NCBI RefSeq assembly: GCF_011299595.1
Contig: NZ_CP049867.1
Location: 3,720,001 to 3,784,000 of the forward strand
From: Nocardioides sp. HDW12B
Lineage (GTDB): Bacteria > Actinomycetota > Actinomycetes > Propionibacteriales > Nocardioidaceae
Length of the DNA stretch: 64,000 nt
Direction: 5' to 3'
Of this stretch, positions 8,887 through 17,369 are shown piece by piece (position 1 is the stretch's first letter; each line of letters begins with the position of its first letter). The notes under the pieces were generated by a model, which saw only the letters and a list, made by a program, of their open reading frames with translations, searched no databases and was not told the DNA's origin. A program made the position numbers and the translations under genes.

Positions 8887-9002
8887 GCCCCCACCCTGCC
8901 GCACCGGCCGCCCCGACCGCGCCTCCGGGTTGGCGGGCGTGGCTAGCGTCGGCCACGGACCGCGTGCCCGCGCGGCGGACCCGCCCGGAGGAGATGCAGA
9001 CC

Positions 9003-9698
9003 ATGGAGCTCGACGGAGCCAAGGTCCTGGTCGCGGGCGCCGGCGGCGCCCTGGGCGGGCTGGTCGCCCACGCCCTGCGCGAGAAGGGCGCCCGGGTGGT
9101 GGCCGGCGGACGTGACGCCGGACGCCTGGGCGAGGTCGCCGGACGCTGCGGCACCCAGCCGGTGACCTACGACGTCGTCGACGTGGACTCCTGCACCGCC
9201 GCCGTCGACGCCGCCGTGGAGCAGCTCGGCGGGCTCGACGCGATCGTCGTGACCGTCGGCGTGGCCGGGTTCGGGCGGGCGCTCGAGACCGACCCCGCCG
9301 TCTCCGAGGAGCTGTTCGCCGTCGACGTGCTCGGCCCGATGGCGCTGGTGCGGGCCGCCGCCCGCCACCTGCCCGACGGCGGCACGGTCGCGGTGTTCTC
9401 CGCGATCCTGGCCGACCTGCCCACGGCCGGGATGGCCGACTACTCGGCGGCCAAGTCCGCGCTCTCGACCTGGCTGCAGGTGCTGCGCCGCGAGGAGCGC
9501 AAGCGCCTGACCGTGCTCGACGTGCGCCCGCCCCACCTCGACACCGGGCTCGAGACCCGTGCGCTGGCGGGCGAGCCCCCGAAGCTGCCCGCGCCGATGC
9601 CGGCGAGCGACGTCGTGCCGCTGGTGGTCGAGGCGCTCGAGCGGGGTGCCGGCGAGATCGTGTTCGACCGCTCCGCCGGCGGCCTGGTCATCCGCTGA
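9003..9698 (+). CDS. Short-chain dehydrogenase/reductase
   Basis: A 231-residue classical SDR. The N-terminal nucleotide site is VLVAGAGGALGG (residues 8-19), the catalytic Ser is in VAVFSAIL and the Tyr/Lys pair is in DYSAAKSAL (Y-x-x-x-K). Such enzymes reduce carbonyls or oxidise alcohols with NAD(P)H; the substrate is not predictable here. The start at ATG 9003 is fixed by a GGAGGAG ribosome site ending 9 bases upstream; the in-frame ATG 8994 is too close to that site. The end overlaps the convergent AI-2E transporter gene by 11 bp. Confidence 0.9.
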   Translation: MELDGAKVLVAGAGGALGGLVAHALREKGARVVAGGRDAGRLGEVAGRCGTQPVTYDVVDVDSCTAAVDAAVEQLGGLDAIVVTVGVAGFGRALETDPAVSEELFAVDVLGPMALVRAAARHLPDGGTVAVFSAILADLPTAGMADYSAAKSALSTWLQVLRREERKRLTVLDVRPPHLDTGLETRALAGEPPKLPAPMPASDVVPLVVEALERGAGEIVFDRSAGGLVIR

Positions 9699-11007
9699 TC
9701 GGCCGCCGCGGCTCGTCCTCCGGGTCGCCGGTCGCCGCCGTGGCACCACCCTCGTCGTCCCAGGCCTCGCGCTCGGCGGCCTCGCGGGCCTCCTGCTCCT
9801 CGATCTCCTCGCGGGTGGCGACGATGTCGGCGGCGATGTCGGGGTCGGACACGGTGCCGGGGGGACCCTTGACCTCGTCGGGCACCCCCGCCGGTGGCGT
9901 CTGGGCGACCACCACCTCGTTGACGTAGCGCAGCAGCACCGCCAGCACCGCCACCACGGGCACGGCGAAGAAGGCACCGGTCACCCCGAAGAGCGTGGAG
10001 CCCAGCACGATCGAGAGCAGCACGACCGCGGCGTGCAGGTCGAGGCTGCGGCCCTGCAGCCAGGGCAGCAGCACGTTGCCCTCCAGCTGCTGCACCACCA
10101 GCACGCTGGCCAGGATGATCAGGGCCGCGATCCAGCCATTGGAGACCAGGGCGACCAGGACGGCCAGCGCTCCCACCGTGACGGCTCCGATGATCGGGGC
10201 GAAGGCGGCGAAGAACGTGAGGACGGCGAGCGGCACGGCCAGCGGGACCCCCACCACCACGAGGGCGAGACCGATGAGGACGGCGTCGATGAAGCCGACC
10301 AGGGCCTGGGTGCGCACGAAGGTGCCGAGCGTGAGCCACGAGCGCGTGCCGACCTCGACCACGTGGAGGCCGGTGCGCGGTCCGAGCACGCCGCCGAGCC
10401 ACGGCAGGAACCGCTCGCCGTCCTTGAGGAAGAAGAACGACAGGACGAGCGTGACGATGAAGTTGATGAGGAACGTCGTCAGCGCACCGAGACCGACGAG
10501 CACCCCGGCCGTGATGGTCGCCGCGCTCGACTCGAGGCGGGCCTGCGCGGCCCGGACCAGGTCGTTCACCTGCGCCTCGGTGGCCAGGTTGTTGTTCGTG
10601 ACCCAGGCCTGGACCGTGACCAGGCCCTCCGACGCGCTGTCGGCGATCTCCGTGGCCTGGGTGCCGATCGAGGGCGCCAGGAGCGAGAACCCGCCGACCA
10701 GGACCGCGATCGTCACCAGCAGCACCGTGGCGGCCGCGAGCGCGGGCGGGAAGCCGAACCGCCGACGCAGCTGTCGGGCCGGTGGCTCGAGGGCTGCGGT
10801 CAGCACCATGGCGAGCACCACGGGGAGGATGACGCTCCACAGCAGCGACACCAGCTGGCCGAGGACGTAGGCGCCGACGAAGATGACGATCCAGCGCAAA
10901 GCCCAGGTCGACAGCCACCGCACCCCGACGCCGAGCAGCTCCTCACGCGAAGGAACGCCTGGTGACTCCCGAGTCGGCTCACCGGCCATGAAGCTCATGG
11001 CGCCCAT
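9688..11007 (-). CDS. AI-2E family transporter (TqsA/PerM-like)
   Basis: A 439-residue membrane protein of the AI-2 exporter superfamily (PF01594). It has about eight hydrophobic helices, starting with a pair at residues 38-75, and the family's GxxxxxPIIGAVTVGALAV-like re-entrant segment near 275-290. The C-terminal 70 residues are charged and soluble (EEIEEQEAREAAERE). Members export small molecules or ions; some are Na+/H+ antiporters, so autoinducer transport should not be assumed. Three in-frame ATGs lie within the first seven codons (11007, 10998, 10989), so the exact start is uncertain. It overlaps the SDR gene tail to tail. Confidence 0.88.
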   Translation of the reverse strand: MGAMSFMAGEPTRESPGVPSREELLGVGVRWLSTWALRWIVIFVGAYVLGQLVSLLWSVILPVVLAMVLTAALEPPARQLRRRFGFPPALAAATVLLVTIAVLVGGFSLLAPSIGTQATEIADSASEGLVTVQAWVTNNNLATEAQVNDLVRAAQARLESSAATITAGVLVGLGALTTFLINFIVTLVLSFFFLKDGERFLPWLGGVLGPRTGLHVVEVGTRSWLTLGTFVRTQALVGFIDAVLIGLALVVVGVPLAVPLAVLTFFAAFAPIIGAVTVGALAVLVALVSNGWIAALIILASVLVVQQLEGNVLLPWLQGRSLDLHAAVVLLSIVLGSTLFGVTGAFFAVPVVAVLAVLLRYVNEVVVAQTPPAGVPDEVKGPPGTVSDPDIAADIVATREEIEEQEAREAAEREAWDDEGGATAATGDPEDEPRRPISG

Positions 11008-11181
11008 CGTGCCCTAGTTCACCGCCGGTCCGGCACGTCCGACGGGGTGAGGCCGCAGGGCACCTCCGTGGACACGGCCGCCCGCGCGGGACAACCACCG
11101 CGCTGCTCCGTGCGTCTGTGGGGGTGGGACGCACCGTCGGCGTCCTGGACGACCCGGTCGACGACCACGAGAGGGAGAGCC

Positions 11182-12186
11182 GTGAGCGGTGACACCGAGG
11201 GCCTCGGGGACCTCTCCCTGCTGCTCGCCCCGTCCGCGGGCGAGCCCGCCCCACCCCCCGCCGCCCGCCACCTGGACGCCGGGCGCACGGCCCTGCGCCG
11301 CCGTCGGCTCGCCGTCGGTACGGCGACCCTGGTCGCCCTCGGAGCCGTCGGCGTCGGGGTGGGTGCCGTGGGGCAGACCGCCTCGCTGGGCGGCCCCGTC
11401 CCGGGACCGACGGACCCCGCGGACGGCCCTGCCTCGACCGGCCCCACGCCCGCCCCGACCCCCGAGCGGCCCGCTCCCGCCCGCGACCTCGACCTGCCGA
11501 CCCGGGTCGTCGACGGTCCCGACGTGATCGGGCCCGTCCGCACCGCGACCCGGCAGGAGGAAGCGGAGCTGATGCGGTTCACCGACTTCCCGGTCGACCT
11601 CGGCTCCGACGACGCCGTCGTCGTCCGCCCCGGCTGGGAGGTCGTCGAGCGCATCGACGACCCTGCTCCGGTCCGAGACCTGAACCGGATGCAGACCCCC
11701 AAGGACATCGTCGACGCGGTGGCGTTGAAGCTCGTCCCCGCTGCGGGCGAGCCCGGGCGTCCGACCTTCGCCTACCTCGACACCGCGACGACGACGGGGG
11801 GCGGCATCTCCCTGACGGAGGTCGGACCGCTGACCGGGTCGCTGTCCTGGTGGACGGTCCAGCACGTCTACGCCGACAGCCCCATGAGCAACGGCACCCC
11901 CGGCGACGACGTCCGCGTGCTCGACGATGGTCGCCTCGTCGCCGTCGACGACACCCAGGTCCTCGAGCTGCGACGCGACCCGGACGTCGGCGGGCTCGCG
12001 CGACTCGGCCAGACCTACACCGCCGCGGCACGGGTGCGCGTCGCCGACGGACGCGTGCTGTTCCTCCTCGCCAGCGAGGAGCCGGGCTGGTCCGGTGTCT
12101 TCTGGTACTCGCCGACCGACCCGCCGGACGACGTCGACGGCTTCCTCGCCCAGGTGCGCGAGGTCCACGGGGAGGGGCCGCGGTGA
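11182..12186 (+). CDS. Membrane protein, probable anti-sigma or sensor partner of the downstream ECF sigma factor
   Basis: A 334-residue protein with a short cytoplasmic N-terminus, one transmembrane helix at about residues 43-65 and a Pro/Thr/Ala-rich linker before an extracytoplasmic domain of about 230 residues that I do not recognise. There is no zinc-binding ZAS motif. Its last codon overlaps the GTG start of an ECF sigma factor (GTGA), which is the main reason to think it regulates that sigma factor. The order is unusual because most anti-sigma genes follow the sigma gene. The GTG start at 11182 has a GAGGGAG site upstream. Confidence 0.6.
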   Translation: MSGDTEGLGDLSLLLAPSAGEPAPPPAARHLDAGRTALRRRRLAVGTATLVALGAVGVGVGAVGQTASLGGPVPGPTDPADGPASTGPTPAPTPERPAPARDLDLPTRVVDGPDVIGPVRTATRQEEAELMRFTDFPVDLGSDDAVVVRPGWEVVERIDDPAPVRDLNRMQTPKDIVDAVALKLVPAAGEPGRPTFAYLDTATTTGGGISLTEVGPLTGSLSWWTVQHVYADSPMSNGTPGDDVRVLDDGRLVAVDDTQVLELRRDPDVGGLARLGQTYTAAARVRVADGRVLFLLASEEPGWSGVFWYSPTDPPDDVDGFLAQVREVHGEGPR

Positions 12187-12692
12187 GCCTGCTGCGACGC
12201 TCCGCCGAGCACGAGGCGTCGTACGTCGAGTACGTCACCGCGCGGCAGGCCCACTTGCGCCGCATCGCCCACGCGCTGTGCGGCGACTGGCACCTGGCCG
12301 ACGACCTCGTCCAGGTGGCGCTGACCAAGCTGTACGTCGCCTGGCCGCGGGTCGCCGCGATGAACAACGTCGACGCCTACGCGCGACGGGTCCTGGTCAG
12401 CACCAACATCGACCACCACCGGCGCCGCGCGGCCCGACCGGAGACGCCGACCGAGGTGCTGCCGGACCCGGGCTCCCACGACCGCGACGTCGGCGAGCGG
12501 GACCAGCTCGTCGCGGCGCTGCAGCAGCTGCCGGAGATGCAGCGCAAGACCGTGGTACTGCGTCACGTCCTCGGGCTGAGCGTCGAGGAGACGGCCTACG
12601 AGCTCGACATCTCGGTCGGGACCGTGAAGAGCCACACCTCGCGGGCCCGCTCGGCCATGCGCCTGGCCCTGACGTCCGACACTCGCGGCTGA
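12183..12692 (+). CDS. ECF RNA polymerase sigma factor, SigE family (SigE-like, TIGR02983)
   Basis: A 169-residue ECF sigma factor. Region 2 is at about 15-80 (ALCGDWHLADDLVQVALTKL is the helix that meets the -10 element and core enzyme) and region 4 at about 105-160, with the helix-turn-helix VEETAYELDISVGTVKSHTSRA. It has no region 3 or C-terminal extension. It is translationally coupled to the upstream membrane protein by a 4-bp overlap. The next gene begins 120 bp downstream. Its regulon cannot be read here. Confidence 0.9.
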   Translation: MSLLRRSAEHEASYVEYVTARQAHLRRIAHALCGDWHLADDLVQVALTKLYVAWPRVAAMNNVDAYARRVLVSTNIDHHRRRAARPETPTEVLPDPGSHDRDVGERDQLVAALQQLPEMQRKTVVLRHVLGLSVEETAYELDISVGTVKSHTSRARSAMRLALTSDTRG

Positions 12693-12812
12693 GACAGTCG
12701 GCTGACCGGGTCGACCGGGCGACCCGACCCGCGTCGTTGTGCGCCCGGACCCCCGCCCGGTGCGGGAGAGTGGGTCCCGAGCCGCGGGACGAGCAGGGAC
12801 GGGGGCGAGTGG

Positions 12813-13820
12813 GTGGACGTCGACCGGGAGGCCAAGGGCCGCGACCGCAGGGCCGCGACCCGGAAGGTCGAGGAGGCGCTGGCCCGCGGACGCATCGTGG
12901 CCGCCGACGCCGACCTCCGGATGATGCAGATCGAGTCCGCGGCGATGGTCTCGGACCTCGACCGGCTGGTCCGCGACCTCGACCCCGCGGTCGCGGCCGA
13001 CCCCTGGGCGAGCACCTCGACCCCGACCTCGACCCCGACCCCGCCCCCGACCTCGACCACCGCTCCTGCCTCCGCGCAGCGGACCGACACCGACCGGCCT
13101 CCCACACCGGCCGGCCCCTCACCGGCTCCCGTCACCGCCGACCCGTCCTCCGCCCCGCCCCGGGACGCCGGCGTCCCCGCGGGCCCGGTCTTCGCCGGCC
13201 CGGCTCCCTCGTCGCGGCCGCCCGGAGGGAGCGGGGCACCCTGGGCGCCCGGTGCCGGGCCGGTCATGAAGCCACGGAAGCGCCGCAAGACCTCCCCGGT
13301 GGCGATCCTCGTCGTGGGCACGGCGCTGACCGCCTCGTTCCTGGCCCGCGGCGGCTCGGACAGCAGCGTCGACGAGGCGACCGGCATCGGGTCGGCGTCC
13401 GACGGCATGCTCACGGAGTGGGGCTTCCGCGACGTCGTGACGGCGGTCGAGGCGCGCACGGGCGACACCGAGGTGCTCGACCTCACCCTCTACCCCACCT
13501 ACGCCGAGGTGGTGGTCCCGGACGAGCCGCGGGGCCGCACCGGCAGCCGCTTCCGCTACGGCGAGGACGGGCTGCAGCAGCAGGGCGGGGCCGTGGTCCG
13601 CGGGGCGCGCCTCGACCTGGCCGTGATCGACGCCCGCGCCGTGACCGTCGCCGTCCGGGAGGCCGAGGCCCTGCTCGCCGAGCCTGCCGGCACCTACGTC
13701 GAGGTGGTGCCCGGACGCCGCGGACCGTCGCTGCGGACCGTCGCCGGCGACGGGGGCGACGGCCTTGTCGTGGTCGAGAGCACCGCCGACGGCCGCATCC
13801 GCTCGGTCACCGGCCCCTGA
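12813..13820 (+). CDS. Uncharacterised single-pass membrane protein with Pro/Thr/Ser-rich linker
   Basis: A 335-residue protein I do not recognise. The first 57 residues are charged and helical (RRAATRKVEEALARGRIVAADADLRM) and loosely recall DUF1707/SHOCT-like segments with the pattern 'region of basic helix, GR, A, D-x-D'. Residues 64-150 are a low-complexity Pro/Ser/Thr/Ala linker containing repeated TPTSTP units. A single membrane helix lies at about 161-178 after KPRKRRK, and a 150-residue domain follows. The basic flank before the helix suggests the N-terminus is cytoplasmic. Start GTG 12813 follows a G-rich site. It may belong with the preceding ECF sigma factor but is 120 bp away. Confidence 0.6.
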   Translation: MDVDREAKGRDRRAATRKVEEALARGRIVAADADLRMMQIESAAMVSDLDRLVRDLDPAVAADPWASTSTPTSTPTPPPTSTTAPASAQRTDTDRPPTPAGPSPAPVTADPSSAPPRDAGVPAGPVFAGPAPSSRPPGGSGAPWAPGAGPVMKPRKRRKTSPVAILVVGTALTASFLARGGSDSSVDEATGIGSASDGMLTEWGFRDVVTAVEARTGDTEVLDLTLYPTYAEVVVPDEPRGRTGSRFRYGEDGLQQQGGAVVRGARLDLAVIDARAVTVAVREAEALLAEPAGTYVEVVPGRRGPSLRTVAGDGGDGLVVVESTADGRIRSVTGP

Positions 13821-13849
13821 GCCGGGCGGCGACTCACCGGGGGCAGCGA

Positions 13850-14302
13850 TCAGCTGCGGGACCGGTCCGGGCAGCCGCTGCGCAGGGCCGCGTAGTAGCC
13901 GTCCCGCATCACCGGCTCGGAGGGCGAAGGCCCGTGGAACGTGGCGTCGGCGCACAGGCGGCTCCAGGTGACCGGACCGACCACGCGGTCCGCGGAGATG
14001 CACTGCCACCGTTGGTAGGTGTAGACGCGGTCCGACGTCCCCGGCCCGAAGCTTCCGTCCACGGCGACGTACCCGCGGTCGAGGTACGGGTCACCACATC
14101 CACCTCCACCGTTGTAGAGGCCTCCGTAGTAGTAGGCGATTCCGTTCAGCATGGTCTGCAGGTTGCGCACACAGGTGCCGACACTGCCTCGCCTCAGCTG
14201 CACCTGGGTGCACGTCGCCGCCTCGGCGGCGCTGATCGGGACCAACGAGCCTCCGAGCGCCAGCAGCACGGTGGCGACGAGCGGAATCAGTCTGGTCTTC
14301 AC
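13850..14302 (-). CDS. Secreted peptidoglycan-binding-domain protein
   Basis: A 150-residue exported protein. The signal peptide is MKTRLIP then a hydrophobic stretch, with a cleavage site after AEA (about residue 28). The mature part has a PG_binding_1-like arrangement (VRNLQTMLNG ... VDGSFGPGTSDRVYTYQ ... VGPVTWSRLC) interrupted by a Tyr/Gly-rich insert (YYYGGLYNGGGGC). Several cysteines suggest disulfides. No catalytic domain is attached, so it is likely a wall-binding protein. GTG 14302 is supported by a GGGAGA site upstream. It is convergent with the preceding gene (29 bp gap). Confidence 0.75.
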   Translation of the reverse strand: MKTRLIPLVATVLLALGGSLVPISAAEAATCTQVQLRRGSVGTCVRNLQTMLNGIAYYYGGLYNGGGGCGDPYLDRGYVAVDGSFGPGTSDRVYTYQRWQCISADRVVGPVTWSRLCADATFHGPSPSEPVMRDGYYAALRSGCPDRSRS

Positions 14303-14350
14303 GGGATCTCCCTCGGTGTCATGGTGCCCGACATCGTAGGGGACGACGAA

Positions 14351-14387
14351 GGCCCCGGTTCCTGGACGATCTCCGGGACCCGGGGCC
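14351..14387 (-). terminator. Hairpin downstream of tRNA-Leu
   Basis: A GC-rich imperfect hairpin (GGCCCCGG... pairing with ...CCGGGGCC, two non-Watson-Crick positions) lies 14 bp beyond the 3' end of the minus-strand tRNA-Leu, where its transcript should end. Confidence 0.6.
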
Positions 14388-14400
14388 TTGCAGACGTACG

Positions 14401-14484
14401 TGCGCGAGGGGGGAGTTGAACCCCCACGCCCTTTCGGGCACACGGACCTGAACCGTGCGCGTCTGCCTATTCCGCCACTCGCGC
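14401..14484 (-). tRNA. tRNA-Leu (anticodon CAG)
   Basis: The minus strand gives a full cloverleaf with acceptor GCGCGAG/CTCGCGC, a 7-base anticodon loop TTCAGGT (anticodon CAG), a long class II variable arm (TGCCCGAAAGGGCG region) and a TTCAA T-loop. The discriminator base is A. The 3' CCA is not encoded. It sits divergently upstream of fhaA, the same place as leuT in mycobacteria. Confidence 0.95.
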
Positions 14485-14654
14485 GTGAAGCGTGCACAGG
14501 CTATCCCACGTGGCGGGGCCCTCCCAAACCGAGGCGGGCCGATACGATCGACTGGTCCCACTCGCCGGTGGGTATGACCAGAGTCGGGCCCGACCGGGTC
14601 CCGACGGGGCCCCGAGGGGCCCGACGAGCAACGACGAGCAGGAGAGGCGGCGCC

Positions 14655-15368
14655 ATGGGCATGCTGCAGCGGTTCGAGAACCGGCTGGAGCAGGCTGTCT
14701 CGGGTGCCTTCGCGAAGGCCTTCCGCAGCGCGGTGCAGCCGGTCGAGCTGGCCGCCGCGCTCCAGCGCGAGGTCGACAACTCCGCCCAGATCCTGTCGCG
14801 CAACCGGCGCCTGGTGCCCAACACCTTCCGCATCGAGCTCTCGGAGGTCGACCACGACCGGCTCGTGCCCTACGAGCAGACCCTGGTCACCGAGCTCATC
14901 GACCTGCTGCGCGAGCACGCCGAGGACCAGCACTACGTCTTCGCCGGCCCGGTCTCCATCGAGTTCGAGCAGGCCGAGGACCTCGTGACCGGTCGGTTCC
15001 GGGTCCGCAGCCGCGCCGCGGCGCAGGTCTCGTCGTCGGTCACCGGCAGCAACCGCAGCGTGCGTACGGCGGGCGCGGCCCTCGTGGTCAACGGCAGCCG
15101 TCACGCCCTCACCCCGCCCGGACTGGTCGTGGGACGCGGCTCGGAGGCCGACGTCCGCATCAACGACCCGGGCGTCAGCCGCCGGCACGCGGAGTTCCGC
15201 GTCACCTCCGGCGGCGGCGGCGGCACCAGCGTCTCGGTCGTCGACCTCGGCTCGACCAACGGCACCCTGGTCGGGCAGGAGCGGATCGACGAGGCCGAGC
15301 TGTCCGACGGCTCGACGGTGCGCATCGGCAACACCGACATCGTGGTCCAGCTGCGCGGGGAGGGCTGA
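14655..15368 (+). CDS. fhaA: FHA-domain protein FhaA (DUF3662 + FHA)
   Basis: A 237-residue cytoplasmic protein. Residues 1-115 are the DUF3662 domain (MGMLQRFENRLEQ opening) and residues 150-235 an FHA phosphothreonine-reading domain with GRGSEADVRI, SRRHAEF and LGSTNGT. In mycobacteria FhaA binds the phosphorylated pseudokinase domain attached to MurJ and also phosphorylated CwlM, restraining peptidoglycan synthesis; a CwlM homologue and a pseudokinase next to murJ are both in this window. ATG 14655 has a GGAGAGG site. It is the first gene of a seven-gene operon; a TACGAT -10-like sequence lies about 110 bp upstream. The mycobacterial protein has a much longer linker between the two domains. 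Confidence 0.93.
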   Translation: MGMLQRFENRLEQAVSGAFAKAFRSAVQPVELAAALQREVDNSAQILSRNRRLVPNTFRIELSEVDHDRLVPYEQTLVTELIDLLREHAEDQHYVFAGPVSIEFEQAEDLVTGRFRVRSRAAAQVSSSVTGSNRSVRTAGAALVVNGSRHALTPPGLVVGRGSEADVRINDPGVSRRHAEFRVTSGGGGGTSVSVVDLGSTNGTLVGQERIDEAELSDGSTVRIGNTDIVVQLRGEG

Positions 15369-15374
15369 GCGACC

Positions 15375-15875
15375 GTGCAGGAGCTCACCCTCGTCCTCAT
15401 CCGTTTCGCCTACCTGGCGATCCTCTGGGTCTTCGTCCTCGGCGCCATCTCGGTCATCCGCTCCGACATGTTCGGGGCCCGTCCGGACACCGCGACCGCC
15501 CCCGCCCGGCGCGAGAAGCGCGGCTCCACCAAGCAGGCCAAGCAGGCCAAGCAGTCGCGCCGCTCCGCCAAGCCGCCACGGGGGACCCCCTCGCAGGTCG
15601 TCATCGTCGACGGGCCGAGCGCCGGGTTCTCCATCTCGCTCGACGAGGTGCCGATCCTGATCGGTCGCGGTCCCGACGCCGGCATCCGCCTCGACGACGA
15701 CTACGTCTCGACGCGCCACGCACGCATCGGCCGCTCCGAGGACACCTGGTACGTCGAGGACCTGGGCTCGACGAACGGGACCTACATCGGCACCCACCGG
15801 CTCACCCAGGCCACCGCCATCCAGCTCGGCTCGAAGGTCCGTGTCGGCAAGACCACCCTCGAGCTGAAGAAGTAG
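15375..15875 (+). CDS. fhaB: FHA-domain membrane protein FhaB (FipA)
   Basis: A 166-residue protein with one N-terminal transmembrane helix (LIRFAYLAILWVFVLGAISVI), a basic linker (KRGSTKQAKQAKQ) and a C-terminal FHA domain (IGRGPDAGIRLDD, STRHARIG, LGSTNGTYIG). In mycobacteria the equivalent protein is bound and phosphorylated by PknA/PknB and helps assemble the division machinery. It starts with GTG 6 bp after fhaA and ends 3 bp before pstP, so it is part of the same operon. Confidence 0.93.
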   Translation: MQELTLVLIRFAYLAILWVFVLGAISVIRSDMFGARPDTATAPARREKRGSTKQAKQAKQSRRSAKPPRGTPSQVVIVDGPSAGFSISLDEVPILIGRGPDAGIRLDDDYVSTRHARIGRSEDTWYVEDLGSTNGTYIGTHRLTQATAIQLGSKVRVGKTTLELKK

Positions 15876-15878
15876 CCG

Positions 15879-17369
15879 ATGACCGACACCCCTTCGGGCC
15901 CCCGCCTCGCGCTGCGTTTCTCGGCGCTCAGCGACGTGGGTCGCCACCGCAAGGACAACCAGGACTCCGGCTACGCCAGCGAGAAGCTCCTGGTGGTCGC
16001 CGACGGCGTCGGGGGTGCGGCCTTCGGGGACGTGGCGAGCTCCACCGCGGTGCAGCTGCTGCGCAAGCTCGACGACGGCCCGACCGACGAGATGCTGCCG
16101 CTGCTCGCCGGGGCCGTGCACCGCGTCCACGACCGGCTGGCCGAGCTCGTCGAGAACGACAAGGAGCTCGACGGCACCAGCACCACCGTGACGGCCGCGA
16201 TGTTCGACGGCCACCAGCTCGGGTTCGCCCACGTCGGCGACAGCCGCGCCTACCTCCTGCGCGGGGGCGAGCTCCGCCAGCTCACCCACGACCACACCTT
16301 CGTCCAGACGCTGGTCGACGAGGGGCGCATCAGCGAGGACGAGGCCAAGGTCCACCCGCACCGCAACATCATCCTGCGGGCCGTGGACGGCGTGCACGAC
16401 ACCGAGCCCGACCTCTTCCACCTCCCGCTGGAGGTCGGGGACCGGGTGCTGCTGTGCTCCGACGGCTGCACCGGCGGCGTCGACGACGCCTCGCTCGCGG
16501 TCCTGCTCGGGGACGGCAACGTCGACTCCGCCGCGCTCACGCTGGTCCAGGCGGCCCTCGACGGCGGCTCGACCGACAACGTCACGGTGGTCGTGGCCGA
16601 GGCGGTCCCCGCCGACACCGCCGCCGACACCGCCGCCGACACGGGGCTGGCCGGCGCCGCCGGCCCCATGCTGGTCGGAGCCGCCGCGGCCCAGCCCCGG
16701 CGCGGCGCCGGCGCCTCCAGCAGCGGACGCGGGATCTTCCGCCGTCAGAGCGACACCGACGAGATCGACCCCGTCCCGGCCGCCGACGACGACGAGCCGG
16801 TCGACCCGGAGGAGCTGCGCTACGCCCCTCGCCCCCCGCACCGCTTCCTCGGCCTGCGGCGCCTGGTCCTCGTCCTCGTGCCGCTGCTGCTGCTCGCCGG
16901 CGGCGTCGGGTTCGGCTACGTGTGGTCGCAGAACCAGTACTACGTCGCCGCCGACGGCGACCAGGTCGCGATCTACCAGGGCGTCCAGATGGACCTGCCG
17001 CTCGTCGAGCTGTCCTCGGTCCACCAGGGCTCCGAGGTCGTCGTCGCCGAGCTGCCCTGCTTCGACCAGGAGAAGGTGCGCTCCGGCATCGTGGCCGAGG
17101 ACCTCGGCAACGCCGAGCGCATCCTCGCCAACCTCGAGGAGCAGGCCGCCCAGCAGCGCGAGCAGGCCGAGACCGAGGCCGAGCAGCAGGCGCGCGAGGC
17201 CGCCCGCGAGGCGCGCCGTCAGGAGCGCACAGGTGGCGACAACGGCGGCAACGACGTCTCCCCCTCTCCCTCCCCCTCGCCGAGCGAGGTCGACGCGACC
17301 GTCGACTGCTCCGAGACCGCGACCGGCGCCGGGACGGGCACGGGAGCCGTGACGGGGACACCCTCGTGA
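15879..17369 (+). CDS. pstP: PP2C-family Ser/Thr protein phosphatase
   Basis: A 496-residue membrane phosphatase that removes phosphate from Ser/Thr kinases and their targets. The catalytic domain (residues 1-245) shows the PP2C metal motifs: GRHRKDNQDS, VADGVGG, FAHVGDSRAYLLR, LLCSDGCTGGV and STDNVTVVV. A transmembrane helix lies near 325-345 after a linker, followed by an extracytoplasmic domain ending in a Glu/Gln/Ala-rich coil and a Ser/Pro tail. It balances PknA and PknB, encoded four and five genes downstream. Its TGA overlaps the GTG of rodA. Confidence 0.94.
   Translation: MTDTPSGPRLALRFSALSDVGRHRKDNQDSGYASEKLLVVADGVGGAAFGDVASSTAVQLLRKLDDGPTDEMLPLLAGAVHRVHDRLAELVENDKELDGTSTTVTAAMFDGHQLGFAHVGDSRAYLLRGGELRQLTHDHTFVQTLVDEGRISEDEAKVHPHRNIILRAVDGVHDTEPDLFHLPLEVGDRVLLCSDGCTGGVDDASLAVLLGDGNVDSAALTLVQAALDGGSTDNVTVVVAEAVPADTAADTAADTGLAGAAGPMLVGAAAAQPRRGAGASSSGRGIFRRQSDTDEIDPVPAADDDEPVDPEELRYAPRPPHRFLGLRRLVLVLVPLLLLAGGVGFGYVWSQNQYYVAADGDQVAIYQGVQMDLPLVELSSVHQGSEVVVAELPCFDQEKVRSGIVAEDLGNAERILANLEEQAAQQREQAETEAEQQAREAAREARRQERTGGDNGGNDVSPSPSPSPSEVDATVDCSETATGAGTGTGAVTGTPS

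Noticed and set aside
14492-17365. Plus-strand frame open through fhaA, fhaB and pstP upstream of rodA
   Set aside because: It is the GC-rich alternate frame of fhaA, fhaB and pstP; rodA has its own GTG at 17366 overlapping the pstP stop, with a normal SEDS N-terminus.
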